Shown: positions 35,790 through 47,107, numbered from the stretch's first letter. The stretch is 64,000 nucleotides of DNA from Paragorgia papillata (GCA_035771165.1 JAWNZC010000001.1:3405001-3469000); one strand, 5' to 3'. Numbers and translations: made by a program. Notes: generated from the letters alone by a model not told the origin.

Positions 35790-37745
35790 CCGAGTCACCG
35801 GTCATCAGGAAGTTGTGGGTTCGAGCTCGCTTGGGTGCTTGGAAATTTTTTTGAGTATTAAGATTGCTCGAAAACATTTACACTCATTCCTCGTGTCCGA
35901 ACTTCTTTTAACATGCATTACGCGACATTAACGTATATCATCATACTTGCACATAGCAGTATATAATGTCATACATCGAACTCAATTTACGTTCAAATCA
36001 ATCATCCCAGCCCGAGTCGGCTCGGTTATTTTTGGGGGGGTTTTTTCCTCGCGATTTCGGCATTTTTGCACTTTTTACTTCCGCTACTATTCATACTTCC
36101 GGTGAGTTGTTAGCCGTGTGATCTTTGCTCTTTTTGCTTTTGGAGTTGAACAAAAAGTTGAACAGCTTTGCCTTTTGATCAAGTTGTTCTTGCACACTGT
36201 TGGTAGATTTCGAAATAGACTGACTGGCTTTGTAGTTTAAGAGTGATCAGATGCGGCTTAAAACATGTCTTGATCGTAAATCTTCCTCGGCCCACTCCCA
36301 CCTTTGCTCGTGCGGTATAGAGCCTCTGCGGCCGACGTACTTCGCCAATAGCCCGAGTGAACGCCTGACCCAGCCGTCTTGTTGTATCACCGGCGATCAG
36401 AACCGAGGGTTGTGGGTTCGAGTCCTGCTTGCATGGGAAAAACTTAGAATGTGTTTTTGAGTAAAATAGCTCGAAAAACATTTACACACAATTCTCATGC
36501 CGCGGAGGCAAGCATACATTTCTTCCCTTTATAACAACATGCATTACGAAATTAACCGTTTGTTGGCCAGGTTTCCGGGAGCTCTCCCCTTGACGAGTAA
36601 AATTGTCTGGCATAAGTAGACACAAAGCAATTGTGGCCAGTAAAGGGTTAATAAATGTTATCATACTTGTACATATCAATATTTAATGTCATACATGATA
36701 CATGGAACTCGACCTATATAACCTATATACGTTCATATTATCCGACTCTCAGTAGCTCAATGCATGGTGAGGTTTCTCACCTGTGATCAGAAAATTGTGG
36801 TTGCGAGTCCCGCTGGAAGGTTGTCGGTTGGAGTCTCGCTCGGGAACTGGGAATTTTTTTTGAGGAGAATACTCAATATATAGCATGAGGAGAATAGCTC
36901 GAAGAAAATTTACACCTAATTAATATTTCCGGGTCGCATCTACATTACGACATTAGCATATATCATCATCATACTTGCACATACCAGTATAACGTTCAAA
37001 TTATCCAAGTCTCAGTAGCCCGATGGGCAGGGCCGTAGCGATGGGGGGTATTGAGGGGGTGCGGCACCCCCCCCCCCCCAACTTTTACAAAATTGCAATA
37101 TTCGGAAAACTCGCGGGTCTATTCGGAAAATTGGCACCTTTTTCTTTAAGACTATTTTGAAAGATTTGTCAAAATCTACTGATTAAATGAAAAATAAATG
37201 TACTGGTATGTGGTAACAGAAAACTTGTCGGTCGAATTTAATACAATAATACTTACACATTAATTACGTTGTCTAAATTCTCCATTCTCGTTCCCAGTGC
37301 CCGCCACACAAACGCGACCCCAGTTTGCCGGATGTGAAAGTACGTAACCCGATCCCGACCGCAGCCCATGTGCTCGTTGTTTTTACAGTCAAAACCTTCG
37401 GACGGGATCGGGTTACGACGGCCATTGTAATTGTGTCTTTGATACAAATCTACTGGAAATAATCCGTTACATACTTACATTTTGACCTTTTGTGCAATTG
37501 TTTTATAATTTATTATATGGATAAAATGTAGTACCGTTACACCGTAAATGGTAAAAAAATAGTTGTTGTTGTTGTTTTGGCAGTTGGGAAAGTTTTGTGA
37601 TTATTATTGCAAGATTCGGGAAAAAAAAATTTCATTAGGAAATTTTGGGTTGGCACCCCCCGATGGGTAAGGTAAAGCGTCTCACGGCGATAAGAAAATT
37701 GTAATTGCGAGTCTCGCTTGAGAAATGGGAATTTGTTTTTAAGTT
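35790..37745. repeat. tRNA-like ~245-bp repeat array upstream of Kelch gene 1
   Basis: Successive units carry an A-box-like CAGTAGCTCAATGGGTAAAG, a loop CACCGGCGATCAGAAG and an exact or near B box GGTTCGAGTCC with a 5-bp T-stem. A tail follows: TTTTGAGTAAAATAGCTCG, AACATGCATTACGACATTAA, CATACATCGAACTCAACC. Units are diverged from each other. One is split by the insertion at 37028-37659. Confidence 0.8.
37028..37659. mobile_element. Insertion with 8-bp target duplication
   Basis: CCGATGGG occurs at 37020-37027 and 37660-37667 at the point where the tRNA-like unit is broken. The left end begins CAGGGCCGTAGC and GGGGGTGC/GCACCCCC runs occur near both ends. An 8-bp duplication and a CAGGG tip fit a hAT-like element, but terminal repeats are poor and no transposase is present. 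Confidence 0.65.
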
Positions 37746-37819
37746 AAATAACTCGAAGGACATTGTTTGGAAATCCAAGTGAAAATCACATGCGGTATTT
37801 TAATAGACTAATAACGTCG

Positions 37820-37894
37820 AGGTCACGACCTTTCAATCACGAGATTCTGCTCTATATTCAATTTCGATCAAATTATTCTTGTTTATTGACGTGG
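37820..37894 (+). promoter_or_regulatory. Conserved upstream motifs of Kelch gene 1
   Basis: AGGTCACGACCT (37820-37831), an inverted AGGTC/GACCT pair, lies 210 bp before the ATG. TGACGTGG (37887-37894) lies 147 bp before it. Both recur at similar positions in other copies. TGACGTGG resembles CREB/ATF- or XBP1-type sites. Function is inferred only. Confidence 0.4.
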
Positions 37895-38040
37895 CAAAGT
37901 GGAAGCAAAAGATCTTAATTTGTCTGTCGCTCTACACTAATCATTTACGATCAACGATATTCCTCAATAACTAACACAAACTTCCAACGATGAAAGGAGA
38001 AACTTAGGTTTGTTATTGAGAAAAGAGAAAGCGCCAAGAC

Positions 38041-39672
38041 ATGGAATCCTACGAGCAAGGTTACGATCTAGATCGGTTTGAGAATGACGTTAGCCAAAAC
38101 TACCATTGTCCAATTTGTCTAAACGTCTTCAAACAACCAGTAATGTGCCAGAGAAACCAACACCTTTTCTGCCTGCCCTGTATCACTCGACATCTGACGA
38201 ACTCGTCTACATGTCCTTCGTGCAAGGAAGAACTTACATTAGAAACCTTAACTCCAGCTCCAAGAATCGTGACGGGGTGTCTGTCTGAGCTGAATATTCG
38301 TTGCGATTATTTCAACAGAGGCTGTCGTGAGCTTGTGCAGCTGGGAGACCTTGAACGTCACATCAAAGATTGTGGGTTCACTCCAGTGGTGTGTTCCAAC
38401 GAAGGATGTCTTGTGGAGATCAACAAACGAGATCGCTCTCACCACGAGACAGAAGTTTGTGAATTCAGAGTGGTGAGGTGCCACAATTGCGCTGAGATGG
38501 CGAAGGAAATGGACGACGTTAAGATGAAGTTGACTGCAGTAAACGACAAGCTTGAAGAAATGGACGAGGTTAAGATGAACTTGAAGGCAATGAATGACAA
38601 GATTCAAGAAATGGACGAACTTAATAAGATGAACGTTGCAACAGCAAATAACGACATGGCAGAAATAAAGATGAATTTGATGGAAATCAATGAGAAGCTG
38701 ACAACACTACCAGATCAAACATTGCGTGGTATTCAAACTGAGCAAGAGAAAATGACGAAAAGAATTGAAAAAGCCAAAACTGATGGCAGAAGCACGAAGT
38801 CTGGTGTGGTTATTGCAGGTGGTTGGAATCGCGGTAAACTAAATTCCGTGGAAATGTTCAGCTTGTCGACGAGGTCATGGACAGTATTACATTCAATGAA
38901 AGAATGTCGTAATATGGCATCTGCATTTATTTACAAAGACCAAATAACTGTCACTGGAGGTGGGACTGATGATGGTCTTAGTGATAGCATGGAATGTTTA
39001 TCCATTAACCCTATTATGGAGTCCGCGCAATGGTTTGGTTTTCCAGCCAAACTTCCTCGCAAGTTGCGTGGACACTGTAGTGTAGTTTATAATGGACGGT
39101 TGCTAGTAATAGGAGGGTATGATGGCGAATTTTCTGACAGTATTCATGAAGTTTCACTTGATCCTCCTTATACCCCAAAGTTCTTGACTAGAATGCCAGA
39201 ACCAAAAGTGTATGCTGGCGTAGAATTATTTAATGATAGAGTGTTTATTGTTGGAGGAAGGACAACCTTCAACTCTGAAGATAGTGTTGATAGTGTTCTG
39301 ATGTACGATATTAACAAGAACGAATGTAAAGAAATGGCACCACTTCCTTTTGCTATGTCTCTAATGGCAACAGTAAGTTGGGGTGATAATGTAGTTGTAA
39401 TCGGTGGCGTTGACAAAGGTGATAAACCGTTAAATACTGTTGTTATTTATAATGTTCAGTCAGAAAAGAGTCATATGTTACCTGCAATGAAATATAAGAG
39501 GAGAGGATGTGCGGCGGTTGTTACTGGGAATGCCATTGTTGTAATGGGTGGGCTAGATGACCAATGCAAGCGCCTTAAGTCAGTTGAGTCATTCAGTTTT
39601 GATCGCTATTCTTGGGAAGAACTTTCCCCAATGAATGAAGCCCGAGTGTGGGCTACTGCTGTAGCTTGGTAG
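38041..39672 (+). CDS. RING / TRAF-zinc-finger / Kelch protein, gene 1
   Basis: A single-exon gene of 543 codons. The RING finger uses C23, C26, C36, H41, C44, C47, C58 and C61, a C3HC4 layout that in this family recruits ubiquitin-conjugating enzymes. Two TRAF-type zinc fingers follow: C88-x6-C95-x11-H107-x3-C111, and C118, C123, H134/H135, C140. A heptad-rich coiled coil spans about 152-248 and should oligomerise the protein. Residues 255-543 form six Kelch blades with GG doublets at 260, 306, 358, 405, 455 and 503, a likely substrate-binding propeller. No signal peptide or membrane segment, so it is probably cytosolic. The start is the ATG of MESYEQGYD, conserved in all intact copies. AATAAA lies at 39741. 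I infer an E3 ubiquitin ligase; the target is unknown. Confidence 0.92.
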   Translation: MESYEQGYDLDRFENDVSQNYHCPICLNVFKQPVMCQRNQHLFCLPCITRHLTNSSTCPSCKEELTLETLTPAPRIVTGCLSELNIRCDYFNRGCRELVQLGDLERHIKDCGFTPVVCSNEGCLVEINKRDRSHHETEVCEFRVVRCHNCAEMAKEMDDVKMKLTAVNDKLEEMDEVKMNLKAMNDKIQEMDELNKMNVATANNDMAEIKMNLMEINEKLTTLPDQTLRGIQTEQEKMTKRIEKAKTDGRSTKSGVVIAGGWNRGKLNSVEMFSLSTRSWTVLHSMKECRNMASAFIYKDQITVTGGGTDDGLSDSMECLSINPIMESAQWFGFPAKLPRKLRGHCSVVYNGRLLVIGGYDGEFSDSIHEVSLDPPYTPKFLTRMPEPKVYAGVELFNDRVFIVGGRTTFNSEDSVDSVLMYDINKNECKEMAPLPFAMSLMATVSWGDNVVVIGGVDKGDKPLNTVVIYNVQSEKSHMLPAMKYKRRGCAAVVTGNAIVVMGGLDDQCKRLKSVESFSFDRYSWEELSPMNEARVWATAVAW

Positions 39673-39674
39673 AT

Positions 39675-40000
39675 ATTTTAGAGTTGTGTGTTATAAGAAC
39701 TAGTGTTTCTCAATTTGTAAGATCATTCTTTTTATTTTTAAATAAAGGTTTCTTAAAAACATGTCGAGTGAAATTTAGGTTCTTGGATAATTGTTTAGTA
39801 CCGCGCACGCGCATTTCGCTGAGAATGTTTACAGAATAATAGTGCGGTGCAAAAGTCAAGACGGGAAAGAGAAGGTTAAGATGAGAGTGCAAAAGTAGAT
39901 ATGAAAGAGAAACAAAAAACGAGTGGAAAACTAAAACGTATAAATAAAAGCTTGCCGAAAAGAGAATGGGAAAAAATATTGCAAAAAGAAAAGTGGTTAG
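39675..40000. other. 3' UTR and conserved downstream flank of gene 1
   Basis: It contains AATAAAGGTTTCTTAAAAAC, ATGTCGAGTGAAA, and TACCGCGCACGCGCATTTCG, a block found downstream of every copy. No gene. Confidence 0.7.
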
Positions 40001-40915
40001 AGCGTTAAACCAGCGATCAAAAGGATTTGGGTTCGAGTACCGCTTGAGAACTTTGAAATATTTTTTGAGTAAAATAGGTAGAGAAACATTTACACTCAAT
40101 TCTCCTTTCCCTTCCCTTCCCTTCCCTTCCCTTCCCTTCCCTTCCCTTCTATTCCCTTCAATTCCCTTCAATTCAATTCACTTCCCTTCACTTCTATTCC
40201 CTTCCCTTCTCTTCCCTTCCTTTCCCTCCACTACACTCCTCGTTACATACCTTTAGCATACTGGACGATATTAACATTATATATACTTGCACGTAGCAGC
40301 ATATAATGTCATACATCGAACTCAACCTACGTTTAAATCATTTGAGTCCCAGTAGCTCAATACGGGTATTTAGAGCAATCAGAACTCAGAAGGTCGTGGG
40401 CTCGAGTCCCGCTTGGGAACTGGAAAAGTTTTCTGAGTAAAGTATCTCGAAAAACATTTAAACTCAATTCTTATTTCCGAGTCGCAAATACATCCGTTCT
40501 CTTAACAACATGCAAAACGTCATTAACATATATCATACTTGCACATAGGAATATATAATGTCATTCATCGAACTCAACCTAACGTTGAAATCTGAATCCA
40601 GTAGGTGATCAGAAGGTTGTAGGTTCATGTCCGGCTTAGCAACTGAGAAAGCTTTCTGAGTAAAATAGCTGGAAGATCAGGAAGAACATTCACACTCAGT
40701 TCTCATGCCGGAGTTGGCATATATACATCTCTTCTCTTAACAGCATGTTAACATATATCTAATATCATAATGCATACTTGAGCATAGCATGCAATATATT
40801 ATACATATCGAACTCAAGTTATACAACCAGAACCTATACGTTCAAAACAACTAGTCTCCGTAGCTCAATGGGTAAAGCGTCTCACCGGCGATTAGAAATT
40901 TGTGGTTGTATTCAA
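40000..40915. repeat. tRNA-like repeat array between genes 1 and 2
   Basis: Four tRNA-like heads occur near 40005, 40345, 40600 and 40855, about 245 bp apart in the latter three. The first carries GGTTAGAGCG and GGGTTCGAGTACCGC. Its tail holds a (CCCTT)n microsatellite (40095-40240). Confidence 0.8.
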
Positions 40916-40944
40916 TTTCGAAATATCAAATTATTCTTGTCTGT

Positions 40945-40952
40945 TGACGTGG
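40945..40952 (+). promoter_or_regulatory. TGACGTGG upstream of gene 2
   Basis: The motif is conserved at 167 bp before the ATG. The AGGTC/GACCT pair of the other copies is missing because the flank has a deletion. A GAAAGCGCCAAGACATGG block abuts the start codon. A short inverted repeat (CTTTCTCTTTTGTCACCAA / TTGGTGACAAAAGAGAAAG) is unique to this copy. Confidence 0.35.
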
Positions 40953-41118
40953 CAAAGTGAAAGTAAGAGGTCTTAATTCGTCTGTGGCTCTACCATAATC
41001 ATTTACGATCAACGACACTCCTAAATTGCTAACACAGACTTCCAACGATGAAGCTTTCTCTTTTGTCACCAACTAAGCTAAGTAGCTTTGTTGGTGACAA
41101 AAGAGAAAGCGCCAAGAC

Positions 41119-42582
41119 ATGGAATCTTACGAGCAAGGTTACGATGTAGATCGGTTTGAGAATGACGTTAGTCAAAACTACCATTGCCCAATTTGTCTAA
41201 ACGTCTTCAAACAACCAGTAATGTGTCAGAGAAACCAACACTTTTTCTGTCGCCCTTGCATCACTCGACATCTGACGAACTCGCAGACATGTCCTTCCTG
41301 TATTGAAGAACTCACATTGGAAACATTAACTCCAGCTCCAAGAATCGTGACGGGGTGTCTGTCTGAGTTGAATATTCGTTGTGATTATTTCAACAGAGGC
41401 TGTCGTGAGCTTGTGCAGCTGGGAGATCTTGAAAGTCACGTCAAAGATTGTGGGTTCACTCCAGTGGTGTGTTCCAACGAAGGATGTCTTGTAGAGATCA
41501 ACAAACGAGATCGATCTCACCACGAGAAAGAAGTTTGCGAATTCAGAGTCACGAGGTGCCACAATTGCGCTGAGATGGCGAAGGAAATTGACGACGTTAA
41601 GATGAACTTGAAAGCAACGAATGACAAGATTCAAGAAATGGACGAACTTAATAAGATGAACTTTGCAACAGTAAATAACGACATGGCGGAACTAAAGATC
41701 AATTTGATGGAAATCAAGGAGCAGCTGACAACACTACCAGATCAAACATTGCGTGGTATTCAAACTGAGCAAGAGAAAATGATGAAAAGAATTGAAAAAG
41801 CCAAAACTGATGGCAGAAGCACGAAGTCTAGTGTGGTTATTGCAGGTGGTTGGAATGGTGGCAAGCTAAATTCCGTGGAAATGTTCAGCTCGTCGACGAA
41901 GTCTTGGACAGTATTACATTCAATGAAAGAATATCGTAATATGGCATCTGCATTTATTTACAAAGACCAAATAACTGTCACCGGGGGTGGGACTGATGAT
42001 GGCCTTAGTGATAGCATGGAAAGTTTATCCATTAACCCCATTATGGAGTCCGCCCAATGGTTTGGTTTTCCAGCCAAACTTCCTAGCAAGTTGCGTGGAC
42101 ACTGTAGTGTAGTTTATAATGGACGGTTGTTAGTAATAGGGGGGTATGATGGTAAATACTCTGACAGTATTTATGAAGTTTCACTTGAGCCTCCTTATAC
42201 CTCAAAGTTCTTGACTAGAATGCCAGAACCAAAAGTGTTTGCTGGCGTAGAATTATTTAATGATAAAGTGTTTATTGTTGGAGGAAGGACAACCTTCAGC
42301 TCTAAAGATAGTGTTGATAGCGTCGTAATGTACGATATTAACAAGAACGAATGTAAAGAAATGGCGCCACTTCCTTTTGCTGTGTCTGAAATGGCAACAG
42401 TATGTTGGGGTGACAATGTAATTGTAATAGGCGGTGTTGACAAAAATGATAAAGTGTTAAATACTGTTATTATTTATAATGTTCAGTCAGAAAAGAGTCA
42501 TATGTTACCTGCAATGAAATATAAGACGATGTGCGGCGGTTGTTACTGGGAATGCCATTGTTGTAATGGGTGGGCTAGATGA
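41119..42582 (+). pseudogene. RING / TRAF / Kelch gene 2, frameshifted in the last blade
   Basis: Matches gene 1 through the RING (all eight ligands present), the TRAF zinc fingers, a shorter coiled coil lacking one ~18-residue module, and five Kelch blades. At about 42524-42526 five bases are missing relative to the other copies. The frame shifts after MKYK into a 17-residue cysteine-rich tail and stops at 42582. The lost frame remains readable to 42694. The sixth blade, which closes the propeller, is lost. The product would be 487 residues with an intact RING. It may be a pseudogene or a truncated protein. AATAAA is at 42765. Confidence 0.85.
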
Positions 42583-42699
42583 GCAAGGAAACTTCCTTAA
42601 GTCAGTTGAATCATTCAGTTTTGATCGCTATTCATGGGAAGAACTTTCCCCAATGAATGAAGCCCGAGTGTGGGCTACTGCTGTAGCTTGGTAACTGTT

Positions 42700-43170
42700 T
42701 TAGAATTGTGTTTTATAATAACTCTGTTTTGTTCAATTTGTAAGATTATTTTTTTAAATTTTTAAATAAAGGTTTCTTAAAAATATGTCGAGTGAAACGA
42801 GATGCGTTAGTTTAGGTTCATGCATAATTGTTTAGCACCACGCACGCGCGCCGCAAAAGTCAAGGTGGGGAAGAGAACGTAAAAATGAGATTGCAAAAAT
42901 AGCTGGAAGAGAAACAAAAGCAAGTGGAGAACAAGACCTCAAAAAAGCTATCGGAAAATAGATTGGAAAAATAATATTGCAAAAAAGGAAAGTAGTTTAT
43001 AGAGCGTCTCACTGGCGATCAAGTCCAGCTTGGGATATCGGAATTTTTTTTGAGTAAAATAGCTCGAAAAATATTTACACGCAGTTCTCATGCATGCTCG
43101 AGCTTCTCTTAACAACATATATTACGATATTAACATGATATATAATACTTGCACGTAGCAAGATATATTA
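42700..43170. other. Gene 2 downstream flank
   Basis: The flank shared with copies 3, 4 and 5: CATGCATAATTGTTTAGCAC, CACGCACGCGCGCCGC, and a degraded tRNA-like piece (GCGTCTCACTGGCGATCAAG). No gene. Confidence 0.7.
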
Positions 43171-43514
43171 GTCTAGTGGGATTTCGTAAAAAAGGCCCTG
43201 CATAATTAAGAGTCAAGGAGCATTTGTGGGTAAAAGGTGGGAACCAGACGTTTTAGCATAAGTCAAGTGTGCTGAAGCCGATAACCGGTTCCCAAGCGAA
43301 ATTTGTAGTTTTTACCGTCTAATTTGCTTAAAAAAATGTCCGCCAAATTGTGAATTTGGGACACTTCTTGAACCATTTTCTGCAATAACTCTAACGAGGC
43401 AAGCAAAAATGACAAATGAAATGTTTATATATACCAATGTTTTGAGGGTCCCAGAATGTGATCAGTGATAAGCCAGGTGCATAATTATGCAAATTAGCTT
43501 TCAATGACAAATTA
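43171..43514. mobile_element. Truncated left end of the 4.2-kb transposon, fragment 1
   Basis: Starts GTCTAGTGGGATTTCG, as does the full element at 54579, and matches its first ~350 bp apart from the 900-bp insertion there. It ends abruptly in Kelch coding sequence at 43515. Confidence 0.85.
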
Positions 43515-43601
43515 GAATCATTCAGTTTTGATCGCTATTCATGGGAAGAACTTTTCCCAATGAATGAAGCCCGAGCGTCGGCTACTGCTGTAGCTTGGTA
43601 G
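43515..43601 (+). pseudogene. Kelch gene 3'-end remnant 1
   Basis: Only the last 28 codons survive (ESFSFDRYSWEEL...ATAVAW, then TAG), followed by the standard 3' UTR and AATAAA. It has no upstream coding sequence and is fused to the transposon left end. Confidence 0.85.
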
Positions 43602-43919
43602 ATATTGTAGAGTTGTGTATTATAAGAACTAGTTTTCTTCAATTTGTAAGATTTTTCTCTATTTTTAAATAAAGGTTTCTTAAAAACATGTCGAGTGAAA
43701 CGAGATGCGTTAGTTTAGGTTAATTGTTTAGTACCGCGCACGCGCATTTTGCTGAGAATGTTTACAAAATAATAGTGCGGTGCAAAAGTCAAGACGGGAA
43801 AGAGAAGGTAAAAATAAGATTACAAAAGTAGATATGAAACAGAAACAAAAACGAGTGGACAACAAGAAGTTAAATATGAAAGCTAGCAAGAAAAGATTGG
43901 AAAAAATATTGCAAAAAAG

Positions 43920-44715
43920 AAAGTTTTTATAGAGCGTCTCACCGGCGATCATAGAGTTGTGGATTGCGTTCGAATCACGATAATTACACTCAATTCTTAT
44001 TTTCGAGCTTCTCTTCACAATTTGTATTACGAATACGACATTACCATTTACATAATATTTGCACATATCAGTATATATAAAGCATCAAACTCAACCTACG
44101 TACGTTCAAATCATCTGAGTCCCAGTAACTTAGAAGTTAGAGCGTCTCACCAGCGATCAGAAGGTTGTTGTTGATTTAAGTTCTGCTCTGGAACTCAGAA
44201 AGTGTTTTGAGTATTGAGTAACTCGATGCCCGACCTAGCATATCCATCTTTTCTCTTTAATAACAACATGCATTACGACATTAACATATATTATCATACA
44301 TTCACATTGCAGTATATAATGTCATGCATCAGATTCAACCTACGTTCAAAATATCAGAGTTCCAATAGCTCAATAATAGTTGTAGCGTCTCAGCGGCGAT
44401 CAAAAGGTTGTGCAACTGATAAATCTTTCCGAGTAAAATAACTGCATGAAGAACATTTACACCAATTCTCATGCCAGAGCTAGCATATATACGTCTCTTC
44501 TCTTAACAGCATGCATTACGACATTAACATATATCTAATATCATCATATATACTTGCACACAATATATTATATATAATGTCATACATCGAACTCAACCCA
44601 TACAAACAGAACCTATACGTTAAAATCATCTTAGTCTTAGTAGCTCAATGGGTAAAGCATCTCGCCGGCGATCATAAGATTGTGGTTGCGAGTCTCGCTT
44701 GAGAAATGGGAATTT
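43920..44715. repeat. tRNA-like repeat array between genes 2 and 3
   Basis: Four diverged units with heads near 43935, 44115, 44355 and 44635. The best conserved reads GTAGCTCAATGGGTAAAGCA and GCGATCATAAGATTGTGG. Confidence 0.8.
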
Positions 44716-44752
44716 GCAAGTGAAAATTACATCCGGTATTTTAATAACGTCG

Positions 44753-44838
44753 AGGTCACGACCTTTTTAATCACGAGATTCTTCTGTATTCAATTTCGAA
44801 ATATCAAATAATCAAATTATTCTTGTTTGTTGACGTGG
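44753..44838 (+). promoter_or_regulatory. Conserved upstream motifs of gene 3
   Basis: AGGTCACGACCT at 44753-44764 and TGACGTGG at 44831-44838, 232 and 154 bp before the ATG. Confidence 0.4.
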
Positions 44839-44984
44839 CAAAGTGAAAGTAAGAGGTCTTAATTCGTCTGTGGCTCTACCATAATCATTTACGATCAACG
44901 ACACTCCTAAATTGCTAACACAGACTTCCAACGATGAAAGGAGAGACTTAGCTTTGTTGGTGACAAAAGAGAAAGCGCCAAGAC

Positions 44985-46628
44985 ATGGAATCCTACGAGC
45001 AAGGTTACGATGTGGATCGGTTTGAGAATGGCGTGAACCAAAACTACCATTGTCCAATTTGTCTAAACGTCTTCAAACAACCAGTAATGTGCCAGAGAAA
45101 CCAACATCTTTTCTGCCTGCCCTGTATCACTCGACATCTGACGAACTCGTCTACATGTCCTTCCTGTATGGAGGAACTCACATTAGAAACCTTAACTCCA
45201 GCACCAAGATTCGTGACGGGGTGTATGTCTGAGCTGAATATTCGTTGCGATTATTTCGACAGAGGCTGTCGTGAGCTTGTGCAGCTGGGAAATCTTGAAA
45301 GACACATCAAAGATTGTGGGTTCACTCCAGTGGTGTGTTCCAACGAAGGATGTCTTGTGGAGATCAACAAACGAGATCGATCTCACCACGAGAAAGAAGT
45401 TTGCGAATTCAGAGTGGTGAAGTGCCACAATTGCGCTGAGATGACGAAGGAAATGGACGACGTTAAGATGAAGTTGACAGCAGTAAACGACAAGCTTGAA
45501 GAAATGGACGAAGTTAATAAGATGAACCTGAAGGCAATGAATGACAAGATTCAAGAAATAGACGAACTTATTAAGATGAACTTTACCACAGTAAATAACG
45601 ACATGGCGGAAATGAAGATAAATTTAATGGAAATCAAGAAGCAACTGACAACCCTACCAGATCAAAGTCAAACATTGCGTCGTATTCCAACTGAGCAGGA
45701 GAAAATGATGAAAAAAATTGAAGAAGCCAAAACTGATGACAGAAGCACGAAGTGTGGTGGTGTGGTTATTGCAGGTGGTTGGAATAGTAACATGCTAAAT
45801 TCCGTGGAAATGTTCAGCTTGTCGACGAGGTCGTGGACAGTATTACATTCAATGAAAGAATCTCGTGATACGGCATCTGCATTTATTTACAAAGACCAAA
45901 TAACTGTCACCGGAGGTGGGACTGATCATGGTCTTAGTGATAGCATGGAAAGTATAGCCATTAACCCCAATATGGAGTCTGCCCAATGGTTTGGTTTTCC
46001 AGCCAAACTTCCTGGCAAGTTGCGTGGACACTGTAGTGTAGTTTATAATGGACGGTTGCTAGTAATAGGAGGGTATGATGGTAAATACTCTGGCAGTATT
46101 CATGAAGTTTCACTTGATCCTCCTTATACCTCAAAGTCCTTAACTAGAATACCAGAACCGAAAGTGTATGCTGGCGTTGAATTATTTAATGATAGAGTTT
46201 TTATTGTTGGAGGAAGTACAACCTTCAGCTCTAAAGATAGTGTTGATAGCGTTGTAATGTACGATATTAGCAAGAACCAATGTAAAGAAATGGCACCACT
46301 TCCTTTTGCTGTGTCTCTAATGGCAACAGTAAGTTGGGGTGACAATGTAATTGTAATAGGCGGTGTTGACAAAGATGGTGAAGCGTTAAATACTGTTGTT
46401 ATTTATAATGTTCAGACAGAAAAGAGTCATATGTTACCTGCAATGAAATATAAGAGGAAAGGATGTGCGGCGGTTGTTACTGGGAATGTCATTATTGTAA
46501 TGGGTGGGAGCGAGGAGCGAGGAAACCGCCTTAAGTCAGTTGAATCATTCAGTTTTGATCGCTATTCATGGGAAGAATTTCCCCCAATGAATGAAGTTCG
46601 ATTGTGGGCTACTGCTGTAGCTTGCTAG
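44985..46628 (+). CDS. RING / TRAF-zinc-finger / Kelch protein, gene 3
   Basis: Single exon, 547 codons, the longest copy. All RING ligands and TRAF zinc-finger ligands are present. The coiled coil is the longest of the set, with both MDDVKMKLTAVNDKLEE and MDEVNKMNLKAMNDKIQE modules plus a third partial one. Six Kelch blades are complete and the protein ends ATAVAC rather than ATAVAW. The N-terminus is MESYEQGYDVDRFENGVNQN, with two changes not seen elsewhere. AATAAA is at 46697. From within blade 3 onward its sequence is identical to gene 4, and the shared stretch continues through the downstream flank. Function inferred as for gene 1. Confidence 0.92.
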   Translation: MESYEQGYDVDRFENGVNQNYHCPICLNVFKQPVMCQRNQHLFCLPCITRHLTNSSTCPSCMEELTLETLTPAPRFVTGCMSELNIRCDYFDRGCRELVQLGNLERHIKDCGFTPVVCSNEGCLVEINKRDRSHHEKEVCEFRVVKCHNCAEMTKEMDDVKMKLTAVNDKLEEMDEVNKMNLKAMNDKIQEIDELIKMNFTTVNNDMAEMKINLMEIKKQLTTLPDQSQTLRRIPTEQEKMMKKIEEAKTDDRSTKCGGVVIAGGWNSNMLNSVEMFSLSTRSWTVLHSMKESRDTASAFIYKDQITVTGGGTDHGLSDSMESIAINPNMESAQWFGFPAKLPGKLRGHCSVVYNGRLLVIGGYDGKYSGSIHEVSLDPPYTSKSLTRIPEPKVYAGVELFNDRVFIVGGSTTFSSKDSVDSVVMYDISKNQCKEMAPLPFAVSLMATVSWGDNVIVIGGVDKDGEALNTVVIYNVQTEKSHMLPAMKYKRKGCAAVVTGNVIIVMGGSEERGNRLKSVESFSFDRYSWEEFPPMNEVRLWATAVAC

Positions 46629-47107
46629 ATATTTTAGAGTTGTATATTATAAGAACTTTGTTTCCCTCAATTTGTAAGATTATTTTTTTACTTTTAAATA
46701 AAGGTTTCTTAAAAACATGTCGAGTGAAACGAGATGCGTTAGTTTAGGTTCATGCATAATTGTTTAGCACCACGCACGCGCGCCGCAAAAGTCAAGACAG
46801 GGAAGAGAACGTTAAAATGAGATTGCAAAAATAGCTGAAAGAGAAACAAAAGCAAGTGGAGAACAAGACCTCAAAAAAGCTATCGGAAAATAGATTGGAA
46901 AAATAATATTGCGAAAAAGGAAAGTAGTTTATAGAGCGTCTCACTGGCGATCAAGTCCAGCTTGGGAAATCGGATTTTTTTTTTAGTAAAATAGCTCGGA
47001 AAATATTTACACACATGCAGTTCTCATGCATGCTCGAGCTTCTCTTAACAACATTCATTACGATATTAACATGATATATAAATACTTGCACGTAGCAGGA
47101 TATATTA
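46629..47107. other. Gene 3 downstream flank
   Basis: Same layout as after gene 2. Nearly identical to 50513-50991, reflecting the 3.88-kb tandem duplication. No gene. Confidence 0.7.

Noticed and set aside
39168..39416. 82-codon antisense frame (MSTPPITxTLSPQ...) seen opposite blades 4-5 in every Kelch copy
   Set aside because: It is conserved only because the sense strand is. The codons mirror the sense frame and there is no promoter or independent evidence.
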